Shown here: one piece after another, positions 27,310-37,657 of the stretch
How the letters are laid out: each line of letters begins with the position of its first letter
Position numbering within the stretch: position 1 is the stretch's first letter
DNA from: Alphaproteobacteria bacterium UBA3760
Lineage (GTDB): Bacteria; Pseudomonadota; Alphaproteobacteria; Rs-D84
NCBI GenBank assembly: GCA_002371155.1
Contig: DFGC01000005.1
Span: 1 to 64,000, forward strand
Length of the DNA: 64,000 nucleotides
Direction of reading: 5' to 3'
Notes under the pieces: model-generated
Database searches by the model: none
The model's input: the letters and a program-made list of their open reading frames with translations, nothing else
Told to the model about the DNA's origin: nothing
Program-made: the position numbers and the translations under genes

Positions 27310-28054
27310 AATTAAATTTTTTGGTTTGTTGTTGGTGATGTTTTCGTGTGTCGTATCGCATAATTCATATGCGGATGATGATTTGGTTGAAGAAACCATT
27401 GAATATGGTGATGTGGATTATAATAATAAAACAGGATTGGAATATGCGTCTGATGCGATTGTCCAAGATATTATCGGCGCAACATCGGTTGCCGATTATG
27501 ATGTCAATGGAACTGTGTTTCAACAAATTACTGATTTGGAACAAGAAAAAGTTTTAATGCAATTGGAAAAAGAACGCGCACAATTGGATTTGGATTTGGA
27601 CAGATTGGCGGCGGAAAAAATTAAATTGCAAATGGAAATGGATACACTGTCGGGACGCGCCGACCAAGAACGGCAAATTTTGCAAAATGAAAAATCAAAA
27701 TTGGAAGCCGAGGCCGCCAGAATCGAACAAGAAAAACGCGCGTTGAGTGCCGCCACAGAATCAACCGAGTATTCAAATGTTGAAACGCAAACACAACCGA
27801 AAAAATCTGCGCCGAAAAAGGTTGCCAGAAATGTCGAAGGCGATGATATTGCGTCATTATATAAATTGGTCAATGTTATGGGTGCGGGAAATCAATTACA
27901 GGCAACTTTGTCTGATTTGGAAACAGGTCAAACCAAACGCGTCAGTGTTGGTAAAAAAATAGATGGATTTACCGTTAAATCAATTTCTTTGGAAGATGGT
28001 GTCGTGTTTAGTAAAGATGGCGAAACGCAAAATTTGAATATATCCAGTCGGTAA
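27299..28054 (+). CDS. pilP: Type IVb pilus biogenesis protein PilP
   Basis: 251 residues with a signal peptide (about 1-25), an acidic segment, a long coiled coil (about 80-145, rich in E-K-L) and a compact C-terminal domain (GDDIASLYKLVNVMGAGNQLQA to NLNISSR) with the beta-rich pattern and the conserved G-x-x-I-x-G-F-x-V of PilP-type proteins. It probably bridges the inner-membrane platform and the PilN secretin. It sits between pilO and pilQ as in R64. Confidence 0.75.
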   Translation: MQNKIKFFGLLLVMFSCVVSHNSYADDDLVEETIEYGDVDYNNKTGLEYASDAIVQDIIGATSVADYDVNGTVFQQITDLEQEKVLMQLEKERAQLDLDLDRLAAEKIKLQMEMDTLSGRADQERQILQNEKSKLEAEAARIEQEKRALSAATESTEYSNVETQTQPKKSAPKKVARNVEGDDIASLYKLVNVMGAGNQLQATLSDLETGQTKRVSVGKKIDGFTVKSISLEDGVVFSKDGETQNLNISSR

Positions 28055-28058
28055 AAAA

Positions 28059-29684
28059 ATGAGTAAGAATAAAATTGATGATGATTTGTCAAAAAAAACA
28101 TCTGTGCCGGATGGTATGGATGGTGCCGAGGCAAAAGAAATCGTCGATTATTTGTTTTCTAATGGAAACCGGTTGCTGACCGCGACGGGTGCGCGGATGG
28201 AATTGTCCAAAGATGTCCAAAGTTTAATTGCGTATTTTTCAGGTGGTGAAATTATTATTTCCAGAACACATAAATATGATGGGCGCGTGTTGGCTTTTTT
28301 GGATTTATTGCGTGAAAGAAATATGCCAAAACGGATTCCGTTTTATTCTGATTTAGGATTGATTTCGGCAATATACAAAACATATGAAGACCGGTTGGGT
28401 AATGTTGTTCGTGCGCGCACCGATTATGATAATCAGATGCAGAAAGATTTTGTTGATATTATCGCGCGGGCGGCCGCACAAAAGGTGTCTGATGTGCATA
28501 TCGAGGTCGCAGACCAAACAACAATTTATTTCCGTATAGATGGCAGTATGCAACCTGTGTTGGAATATAATTCGGCATGGGGTGAATCGTTTGTTCGTGC
28601 CGCGTTTGCGTCTGCGGATATTTCAAATTCGAATTATGCACAAAATGAATACCAATCGGCACAGAAAGACGGACGAACACCGTTGCGTGGAACCAAAGAT
28701 TTATATCTGCCAAATGGTGTGACCAGTATTCGTATGCAATTTAATCCGATTGCGTTTGGGTCGCGTTATGTCGTTATGCGATTGTTGTATGATAACCCGT
28801 CCGAAGGTATTAAAACAGAACAGGAATTTGGTGAATATGAACAAAATTTGTTGATGCGTTTGCGTGCGTATCCAACGGGTTTGGTGATTGTTGCGGGTCC
28901 GACATCGTCAGGTAAATCTACGACTTTGGTGCGAAATATGGCGTTGATGTTAAAAGAACGTAATTATGAAATAAATATGATAACGGTGGAAAATCCGGTT
29001 GAACAAAAAATTTTTGGCGCGCATCAGATGCCGGTTGTGAACGCTATGAACGAAGAACAACGCGATGAAAAATATACCGAGGCTTTGGCGGCGGCATTAC
29101 GCAGCGACCCCGATACATTGATGGTTGGTGAAATACGAACTTTGGCGGCGGCACAGTTGACGGTGCGTGGTGCGTTGTCGGGGCATAATGTTTGGACAAC
29201 ATTGCATGCGAATTCTGCGATGGCGGCATTGACCCGTTTGTTGGATATGGGTGTTGAAAGTTTCAAGTTGAAAGATGAAACACTGATGCGCGGATTGGTG
29301 TCTATGCGGTTATTCAAAAAATTATGTCCGCATTGTCGTGAACCGTTGGTAAATCATCCAGAACACCCGGCGTATCGGCGTGTCAAAGATGCGTTCGGTA
29401 TGGTTGGTGTAAAGCAGACTTTTGTTCGTGGTCCCGGGTGCAGCGAGTGCAAAGGTTCGGGAACATTTGGACGAATCAAGGCGGGCGAAATCATTATTAC
29501 AAACAGTGAATTTTTACGATTGGCATTGGCGGGGAATACTGATTTGGCCATGAAATATTGGTTGGAAGAAATGGACGGACGTACATTGAAAGAGGCCGCC
29601 GCGGAATTGATGTTAAAGGGTATTATTGGTGTCGATGAATTAGAACGGTGGGTCGGATTATTGGATAGACCTGGGGAATATTAA
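28059..29684 (+). CDS. pilQ: Type IV pilus assembly ATPase PilQ (GspE/PilB family)
   Basis: 541-residue secretion ATPase that drives pilus extension. Walker A GPTSSGKST near residue 281, the Asp-box and Walker B region SDPDTLMVGEIR, and the His box GHNVWTTLHANSA are in order. The C-terminal CPHC...CSEC tetracysteine zinc motif typical of GspE/PilB is present. The long N-terminal arm MSKNKIDDDLSKK is charged. In R64 nomenclature PilQ is the ATPase, not the secretin. Confidence 0.93.
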   Translation: MSKNKIDDDLSKKTSVPDGMDGAEAKEIVDYLFSNGNRLLTATGARMELSKDVQSLIAYFSGGEIIISRTHKYDGRVLAFLDLLRERNMPKRIPFYSDLGLISAIYKTYEDRLGNVVRARTDYDNQMQKDFVDIIARAAAQKVSDVHIEVADQTTIYFRIDGSMQPVLEYNSAWGESFVRAAFASADISNSNYAQNEYQSAQKDGRTPLRGTKDLYLPNGVTSIRMQFNPIAFGSRYVVMRLLYDNPSEGIKTEQEFGEYEQNLLMRLRAYPTGLVIVAGPTSSGKSTTLVRNMALMLKERNYEINMITVENPVEQKIFGAHQMPVVNAMNEEQRDEKYTEALAAALRSDPDTLMVGEIRTLAAAQLTVRGALSGHNVWTTLHANSAMAALTRLLDMGVESFKLKDETLMRGLVSMRLFKKLCPHCREPLVNHPEHPAYRRVKDAFGMVGVKQTFVRGPGCSECKGSGTFGRIKAGEIIITNSEFLRLALAGNTDLAMKYWLEEMDGRTLKEAAAELMLKGIIGVDELERWVGLLDRPGEY

Positions 29685-29686
29685 AA

Positions 29687-30757
29687 ATGGAAGAGTTAGA
29701 ATTATTTTATGCAAAAATGGTGTTCAAATTTAATACAGAACGCCGGTTGGCTTTGATTCGCAAATTGGCATCATTGTTGCGGAATAATTTTTCTTTGATG
29801 GATGCGTTGGTCAGAATTGAAAAAATCGAATCTGATAATGGGCGAAAACCGGATGAACCGTATGCAATCGCAATGCGGATGTGGCAAAAAAATCTGGAAA
29901 TGGGTATGAGTTTTTCTGATGCGACGCGTGGTTGGTTGCCGGCGGAAGAAACATTATTGGTGACAAGTGGTAATGTTGCAGATTTGGTTGTTGCGCTGGA
30001 AAATGTCGATAAAGTTGTAAATGGAACAACCAAAATAAAGCGCGCAATGAGAAGCGCAATTGCGTACCCATTGTTTTTGTTGATTTTGACATTTGGTATT
30101 ATTGTTATGGTTGGAATGTATTTGGTGCCACCGTTGGCGGATGTGGCGGGGCCAAATGTTGTGTGGCATGGCGCAGCAAATTTGTTGATAATGGTATCTG
30201 AATTTTCAATAAAATATTGGTCTGTGATTTTGGTTGCGTTTGTTTTGTTATGTGTTTTGGTGTGGTTCAGTTTGTCAAATTGGACTGGATGGTTGCGGGC
30301 AAAATTTGATAAATTGCCACCGTGGAATATATATAAAATGCATACATCGGTTGGGTGGTTGATGTCTTTGGCGGCTTTTGTTGCGGCGGGGGTGTCTATG
30401 CCGGATGCAATGCGTATTTTGGCGGATAATGCAAACAAATATTTGCGTGATATTTTAGACGAAACATTACGGTATATTGCAAATGGTGATAATTTAGGTG
30501 TCGCGTTGTCGAATACAGGTCGCGATTTCCCAAATCAAGAAATTATTGGCGATTTAACTATTTATTCTGAAATGAATGATTTTGATGCAAATATCGAAAG
30601 ATTGGCAGATGATTATTTGCAAAATTCTGTGCGAAAAATGGAATCGATATCCAGCACATTGAACAGTTTTGGAATTTTATTGGTATCGGCAATTATCGCA
30701 TGGGTTGTGTTGGCAACTTTCCAAATGCAAGACCAAATTACAATGATGTTATCATAA
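29687..30757 (+). CDS. pilR: Type IV pilus platform protein PilR (GspF/PilC family)
   Basis: 356-residue integral membrane protein with three main hydrophobic segments (about 140-165, 180-205, 325-350) and two helical cytoplasmic GspF domains carrying LIRKLASLLRNNFSLMDAL and the mirrored MSLAAFVAAGVSMPDAMRIL. It recruits the PilQ ATPase. It is the last gene of the operon and is followed by a strong terminator; no prepilin (pilS), peptidase (pilU) or pilT follows. Confidence 0.9.
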   Translation: MEELELFYAKMVFKFNTERRLALIRKLASLLRNNFSLMDALVRIEKIESDNGRKPDEPYAIAMRMWQKNLEMGMSFSDATRGWLPAEETLLVTSGNVADLVVALENVDKVVNGTTKIKRAMRSAIAYPLFLLILTFGIIVMVGMYLVPPLADVAGPNVVWHGAANLLIMVSEFSIKYWSVILVAFVLLCVLVWFSLSNWTGWLRAKFDKLPPWNIYKMHTSVGWLMSLAAFVAAGVSMPDAMRILADNANKYLRDILDETLRYIANGDNLGVALSNTGRDFPNQEIIGDLTIYSEMNDFDANIERLADDYLQNSVRKMESISSTLNSFGILLVSAIIAWVVLATFQMQDQITMMLS

Positions 30758-30760
30758 TAA

Positions 30761-30785
30761 AAAAATCCCCAAGATGGGGATTTTT
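30761..30785 (+). terminator. Intrinsic terminator after pilR
   Basis: AAAAATCCCC and GGGGATTTTT (10 bp) around a 5-base loop, followed by more T. Confidence 0.88.
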
Positions 30786-30792
30786 TTATTTT

Positions 30793-30856
30793 CAGAGTTC
30801 ACTCCGTCGCCAAAGGCTATGGGGTGCGGGCAAAGCGCAGAGTTCAAATGATGAAT
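30793..30856. repeat. Short intergenic repeat element
   Basis: Starts with CAGAGTTCA and ends with a 20-base block (30837-30856) that is identical to 3308-3327 at the end of nth. The inner part holds GCCAAAGGCT, also found between the tRNA genes near 55031. It looks like a dispersed repeat of this genome; its mechanism is unknown. Confidence 0.5.
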
Positions 30857-30878
30857 TATTATTGGTAAAGCGTTGCGA

Positions 30879-31448
30879 TTACACCATAAATGGCAGGTTT
30901 TCCAATGTGCCTTCGGTGACACGAACATTTACATCTATCAACATAAATATTGCGTCGGGTGATGGTTTTATATTGCATGGAAACATATCGTGCGATAGCA
31001 AGTGTGATGTGTTGACCGTCAATTTTGTGACCAAATGGTCGTCGTCCAAAAGTGTATAAATTGGGCCAATGTCGGTTGGTGTGTTTGCGCCAATTTCGTG
31101 TTCGTTTTGGGGGCAACGCAATCCGTCCATCAATGTTTTTATTCGGTTATCTATATCAGAACGCGCAACACCAACGATTTCAGGGTGCAACATTAAAATA
31201 TCCAGTTCGGCAATCATTTTCAGGTTCGGACTGATAATCGGATTCCAATCTATGCCGCCGACATGACGGGTTATCAATGGGGCCTTGGACGCGTTGGGCA
31301 ACATGTATCGTGTTAAATTATCCCATGGACTGTGTTCTACTAATTTTTTTAATTGTGGGTGAAATTGCATGCGGATGTCTGCGATGTGTTGCGCGCGTTT
31401 TTTAGGGTTGACAAAAATATCACCAAAATAAATCAGTTTAAATTTCAT
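30879..31448 (-). CDS. RusA-like Holliday junction resolvase-fold protein
   Basis: 189 residues. The segment SDIDNRIKTLMDGL (D98, D100, N101, K104, D108) followed by LLDDDHLV (near 134-140) matches the RusA signature D-x-D-N-x-x-K-x3-D-x-L ... D-D-x-x-V, including the acidic residues that bind metal and the conserved lysine. RusA is about 120 residues; here the N-terminal 90 are extra and unlike RusA. RusA genes are usually carried by phages, but no phage genes are near and the gene shares base use with its neighbours. Resolvase activity is inferred. Confidence 0.5.
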   Translation of the reverse strand: MKFKLIYFGDIFVNPKKRAQHIADIRMQFHPQLKKLVEHSPWDNLTRYMLPNASKAPLITRHVGGIDWNPIISPNLKMIAELDILMLHPEIVGVARSDIDNRIKTLMDGLRCPQNEHEIGANTPTDIGPIYTLLDDDHLVTKLTVNTSHLLSHDMFPCNIKPSPDAIFMLIDVNVRVTEGTLENLPFMV

Positions 31449-31453
31449 AATAA

Positions 31454-33939
<2,486 letters not shown>

Positions 33940-33940
<1 letters not shown>

Positions 33941-34605
33941 TGTTTGATGCAGATTGGTTTTGGAATCTGGATAAAACACTGCGGGAACGTGGGTTGGATT
34001 CAGATTCCAAATCTTTTGATGAAATACGCGAAATGCTGGCAACACCAAAACGATTGTCGGGCGACGCGTTTTCTGATGAATGTGCCTATGTGATTTTGGC
34101 GGGTGGTTTTTCGCAAAAAACAGCAAAAAGAATTCATAAAATAATTTGTGAAAAATTGCGTGCGGGTGCGGGATTTGATGATTTAATAAAAATTTTTAAC
34201 AATAAAAATAAAATAAATGCGATTTGTAAAATTTGGCAAAATCGCAACGCGTTGTGTGATGAATATTATTCCAAAAAAACATTAGATGATAAATTGGCGT
34301 TTATACAAACATTACCACATATTGGAAAGATAACTGCAAATCATTTGGCGCGAAATTTGGGGTGTGATATTGTTAAATATGATATTTGGATTCAACGGTT
34401 GGGGGCGCTATACGCAGGGAATCCGGAAATTTTTGCAATTATAGATAATGGAAAATTAAATCCGCAAATAAAAAAATATTGTGATGATATGTTTGCGCAT
34501 TTGGTGCGTGAAACAGGATTACCGCGCGGGTATGTTGATGTTGTGTTATGGAAATCTTGTCAAAATGGTTTAATCAAGGGATTAAAATATGGATGTGAAA
34601 ATTGA
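33940..34605 (+). CDS. HhH-GPD superfamily protein, putative DNA glycosylase
   Basis: 221 residues. The helix-hairpin-helix TLPHIGKITANHLARNL (123-140; Lys130 at the position of the catalytic lysine) and the following KYDIWIQRL with Asp148 match the HhH-GPD base-excision fold. No iron-sulfur cysteine cluster is present. Which damaged base it would remove cannot be told. It is translationally coupled to gyrB (TAATG) and overlaps ung by 17 bases, so it sits in a DNA topology and repair operon. Confidence 0.65.
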
Positions 34606-35251
34606 AGAGTCTTGGAAACGCGAATTGGCACCCGAATTTGATAAAGATTATTTTCGAGAACTGACAGATTTTGTACGTGGTGAATATTTGTCGGGCAAAC
34701 AAATTTATCCGGCGGCACGAAATATTTTCAATGCGTTTAATTTGTGTCCGGTGGATTCTGTGCGCGTTGTGATTATTGGCCAAGACCCATATCACGAACC
34801 CGGTCAGGCGATGGGATTGTGTTTTTCGGTGCCAAATGGCATAACACCGCCGCCGTCGTTGCAAAATATTTATCGTGAAATTGAATCTGATTTAGGGCAC
34901 CCCAGTTCGACGCATGGTGATTTGACGCATTGGGCAAAGCAGGGCGTGTTATTGTTAAATTCAACATTGACGGTCCAGGCACATTTGGCGGCATCGCACG
35001 CGGGCCGGGGCTGGGAACAATTTACCGATGCGGTAATTGCGGCATTGGCAAAACGCAAAAATATTGTTTATATGTTGTGGGGTTCGTATGCACAAAAGAA
35101 AGCCGCGTTGGTGGATAACACGCAAAATTTAGTGTTGAAAACGGTGCATCCGTCGCCGTTATCAGCATATCGTGGATTTTTTGGTTGCAAACATTTCAGT
35201 CGTGCAAATGAATATTTGGCGCAACACGGTAAATCACCCATAGATTGGTAA
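34589..35251 (+). CDS. ung: Uracil-DNA glycosylase
   Basis: Excises uracil from DNA. 220 residues: catalytic GQDPYHEPGQAMGL near 64-77, LLLNSTLTV, and the minor-groove loop HPSPLSAYRGFFGCKHF near 187. All key residues are present. It is the third gene of gyrB-HhH-ung and converges on the PagL-like gene with a 2-base gap. Confidence 0.97.
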   Translation: MDVKIEESWKRELAPEFDKDYFRELTDFVRGEYLSGKQIYPAARNIFNAFNLCPVDSVRVVIIGQDPYHEPGQAMGLCFSVPNGITPPPSLQNIYREIESDLGHPSSTHGDLTHWAKQGVLLLNSTLTVQAHLAASHAGRGWEQFTDAVIAALAKRKNIVYMLWGSYAQKKAALVDNTQNLVLKTVHPSPLSAYRGFFGCKHFSRANEYLAQHGKSPIDW

Positions 35252-35253
35252 AA

Positions 35254-35829
35254 TTAAAAATTATGCGTTAAACCCAATCCGTAAAATGCGTAAGAATGGT
35301 TGTCTTCGGCGGTGTTTGCGTTGGAAAAATGTTGTATAAACAGTTCAGTTGCCCATTCTTGGGTTATGTTCACACCAATTGTGACCTTGAATTGGAATAA
35401 CAATTTTGCACCCAGGCGTTTGTTTTCTTTGACCTGTAATCCGACGCCGGCACCCATACCCATGTATAACCGTTTATATCGAAACAGGGCGATGTCTTCG
35501 GTGGCATATCCGATTGGAATTGTGTAATCGGTCCAATCCCAACCATTTTTACTGCCCAATCCCAATGTTTCAGAAATATTCAGACTGCGTCGTGCCGGAA
35601 TACGAAAAAATGTCGTTGGTTGCGAATATGTTATTGTTCCAATATAAAAAGGCACAGGTCGCACCGGTGGTGGTAATAAAATTCCGGTATCGAAACCTTG
35701 GCCGATGCCGTAAAACATTTGGTTTTGGTATGTTCCCATAAATGGGTTGCGTTCGGGTAAAAACCAATCGTCGGCCAATGCGATGTTTGGTAAAATAATG
35801 GGTAATAAAAATAATAATCTTGTTTTCAT
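35254..35829 (-). CDS. PagL-like lipid A 3-O-deacylase (outer-membrane barrel)
   Basis: 191 residues with a signal peptide (MKTRLLFLLPIILPNIALA). Alternating beta-strands end in FYGLGLTHNF, a normal outer-membrane barrel C-terminus ending in Phe. The motif QHFSNAN (H167, S169) matches the H-x-S-N-A catalytic core of PagL, and the context ELFIQHFSNANTAEDN fits. PagL removes the 3-position acyl chain of lipid A and so alters host recognition and envelope permeability. Substrate here is inferred. The frame is open 12 codons upstream; the chosen ATG starts the signal peptide. Confidence 0.7.
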   Translation of the reverse strand: MKTRLLFLLPIILPNIALADDWFLPERNPFMGTYQNQMFYGIGQGFDTGILLPPPVRPVPFYIGTITYSQPTTFFRIPARRSLNISETLGLGSKNGWDWTDYTIPIGYATEDIALFRYKRLYMGMGAGVGLQVKENKRLGAKLLFQFKVTIGVNITQEWATELFIQHFSNANTAEDNHSYAFYGLGLTHNF

Positions 35830-35985
35830 ACCGACAATTTTATCATATTTTGCATATAAAAACAAACTGGAAAAAATAAATTTAATAAAATAATCACGCC
35901 GTGGCGCAAGCGAAAGAATTATATAAAAATATTATCTATATGGCTATGATTATTAAAAAAAGCCCTTAAAAAAAGGCCATAATAC

Positions 35986-36014
35986 TTGAATTATGACCGA
36001 TATTGTTCTAATAT
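35986..36014 (+). promoter_or_regulatory. Probable promoter of the rhuM gene
   Basis: TTGAAT (35986-35991), 17-base spacer, TAATAT (36009-36014), with the AAAGGTAAAAG ribosome site next to the ATG. Confidence 0.5.
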
Positions 36015-36031
36015 GACCCAAAAGGTAAAAG

Positions 36032-37042
36032 ATGAATAAAGAATTTAATTTTTTGGTATATAACACTCCAAACCAAGATGTTAAAATAAATGCTATGGTA
36101 CGGGATGACACAATCTGGCTTACCCAAAAATCTATGGCTGAATTGTTCGGAGTTCAGATTCCCGCTATTAGCAAACACCTTAAGAATATATTTGAAGAAG
36201 GTGAATTAGATGAAAAAGTGGTTGTTTCCAAAATGGAAATAACCACTCAACATGGAGCAATATCCGATAAAACTCAAACATCAGAAACCCAATTTTATAA
36301 TTTAGATGCTATTATATCTGTTGGATACAGGGTTAATTCTGTTAAAGCCACTAATTTCAGAATATGGGCAACCAAAGTTTTACACGAATATATTCAAAAG
36401 GGGTTTGTTCTGGATGACGAGAGATTAAAACAAGGCAAACAAGCCTTTGGCAAAGATTATTTTCGTGAATTATTAGAACGTGTCCGTTCTATTCGTGCAT
36501 CTGAACGCAGAATATATCAACAAATCACAGATATATTTGCAGAATGCTGCATTGATTACGATAAGAATTCAGATATTACTAATAATTTCTATGCAACTGT
36601 TCAAAACAAATTCCATTATGCAATTACTGGTCAAACTGCTGCTGAAATAATATATACAAAAGCGGACAGAACGAAAGACAATATGGGATTAACCACATGG
36701 AAACATTCACCAGATGGACGGATTTTGAAATCAGATGTAGGGATTGCTAAAAACTATCTTTCTGAAAAAGAAATCAAACAGTTGGAACGAACTGTATCTG
36801 GATATTTTGATTATATTGAAGATTTAATTGAACGAGAAAACACATTTACAATGGCCGAATTTGCAAACAGTGTAAACGAATTCTTGGCTTTCAGAAAATA
36901 CGATGTACTGCCAGATAATAATCATGGTCGTATATCAAATGCAAAGGCTATTAAACATGCAGAATCAGAATACGCTGCATTTAATAAAACCCAAAAAATA
37001 GAATCTGATTTTGATAAACAGGTTAAAAAAATGTTAAAATAA
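36032..37042 (+). CDS. RhuM family protein
   Basis: 336 residues. It opens with a DNA-binding-like segment (DDTIWLTQKSMAELFGVQIPAISKHLKNIF), then the conserved YNLDAIISVGYRVNS and FRIWATKVLHEYIQKGF, and a C-terminal Fic/DOC-like or death-on-curing-type helical part. These are hallmarks of the RhuM family, named from Salmonella pathogenicity island 3 and widespread on islands. Function is not known. Codon use has more GCT, CCT and AAC than neighbouring genes, which suggests transfer. It stands alone with its own promoter next to two tRNA genes. Confidence 0.85.
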   Translation: MNKEFNFLVYNTPNQDVKINAMVRDDTIWLTQKSMAELFGVQIPAISKHLKNIFEEGELDEKVVVSKMEITTQHGAISDKTQTSETQFYNLDAIISVGYRVNSVKATNFRIWATKVLHEYIQKGFVLDDERLKQGKQAFGKDYFRELLERVRSIRASERRIYQQITDIFAECCIDYDKNSDITNNFYATVQNKFHYAITGQTAAEIIYTKADRTKDNMGLTTWKHSPDGRILKSDVGIAKNYLSEKEIKQLERTVSGYFDYIEDLIERENTFTMAEFANSVNEFLAFRKYDVLPDNNHGRISNAKAIKHAESEYAAFNKTQKIESDFDKQVKKMLK

Positions 37043-37252
37043 CAAATCTGGGACTCTCAAATTTTCGCAGATTTCCAAAGGTTATCACAAAAAAATGGTG
37101 GGAAATTTATACTTTGTAGAATATACACATAAAACATCAGAAGTCCGCTTTCATTCACTACGTTCATTACAGCGAGACATCCGTTTCTCTAACTCTACAT
37201 CTTCGCTTGCTTTCTGCGAAACCAATCTCGCTGTAGCGTAAGCGAAAGCAGA
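37043..37252. repeat. Spacer with an imperfect long inverted repeat between rhuM and tRNA-Thr
   Basis: GCTTTC...TACAGCGAGA on the left is mirrored by TCTCGCTGTA...GAAAGC on the right, across about 110 bases. GCGTAAGCGAAAG on the right resembles GCGCAAGCGAAAG at about 35901, left of rhuM, so related sequences bracket that gene. No coding sequence seen. Confidence 0.45.
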
Positions 37253-37326
37253 TGGTGCCCTAAGCAAGAATCGGACTTGCGACTCGTCCTTACCAAGGAC
37301 GTGTTTTACCACTAGACTATTAGGGC
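37253..37326 (-). tRNA. tRNA-Thr (GGU)
   Basis: 74 bases with encoded CCA, acceptor GCCCTAA/TTAGGGC and anticodon loop TTGGTAA, anticodon GGU reading ACC and ACU. The T loop reads TCCGATT, so position 55 is C (base 37274) instead of the nearly universal U. Confidence 0.93.
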
Positions 37327-37335
37327 AACAGCGGT

Positions 37336-37363
37336 ATTATACCTGTTCGCGGATAAAAATCAA
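37336..37363 (-). promoter_or_regulatory. Promoter of tRNA-Thr
   Basis: On the minus strand: TTGATT, 16-base spacer, TATAAT, close to the tRNA 5' end. Confidence 0.65.
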
Positions 37364-37421
37364 CATAAAAACCATTTTTTACTAGATTTTTATTTTTTTA
37401 CCATTATAATGCGTTTTGTTT

Positions 37422-37498
37422 GGCGGGATAGCTCAGCTGGTTAGAGCAGTGGAATCATAATCCACGTGTCGGGGGTCCGAGTCCCTCTCCCGCTACCA
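37422..37498 (+). tRNA. tRNA-Met (CAU), probably elongator
   Basis: 77 bases with encoded CCA. Acceptor GGCGGGA/TCCCGCT (G1-U72 wobble), D arm GCTC/GAGC, anticodon stem GTGGA/TCCAC around ATCATAA. The paired first position rules out an initiator. tRNA-Ile2, which also has CAU before lysidine modification, is the alternative. T loop is TCCGAGT, with C at position 55 (base 37477). A TATAAT lies at 37405-37410. Confidence 0.88.
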
Positions 37499-37510
37499 CA
37501 GGTTTTATTG

Positions 37511-37532
37511 ACCCACACAGTATTGTGTGGGT
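37511..37532 (+). terminator. Intrinsic terminator after tRNA-Met
   Basis: ACCCACACA and TGTGTGGGT (9 bp) with a GTAT loop, followed by six T. Confidence 0.88.
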
Positions 37533-37596
37533 TTTTTATTGGGATTTAGGAATATAATCGGATTTGACAAAATTTTTGCATAGGAAACAAAAACAG

Positions 37597-37626
37597 TTGA
37601 CAATTTAATTTTTTGGTGTATATTAT
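37597..37626 (+). promoter_or_regulatory. Promoter of the large orphan membrane-protein gene
   Basis: TTGACA (37597-37602), 18-base spacer, TATTAT (37621-37626); a strong GGAGG ribosome site follows at 37647. Confidence 0.65.
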
Positions 37627-37657
37627 GCTCATAATAAAACATTTATGGAGGCAAAAT

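Noticed and set aside
29707..30438. 243-codon open frame antisense to pilR
   Set aside because: It mirrors codon bias of the GspF-family gene on the plus strand and has no recognisable domain.
37422..37498. tRNA-Met (CAU) called as tRNA-Ile2
   Set aside because: Not excluded, but the anticodon stem-loop GGAATCATAATCC and acceptor stem look more like elongator tRNA-Met.
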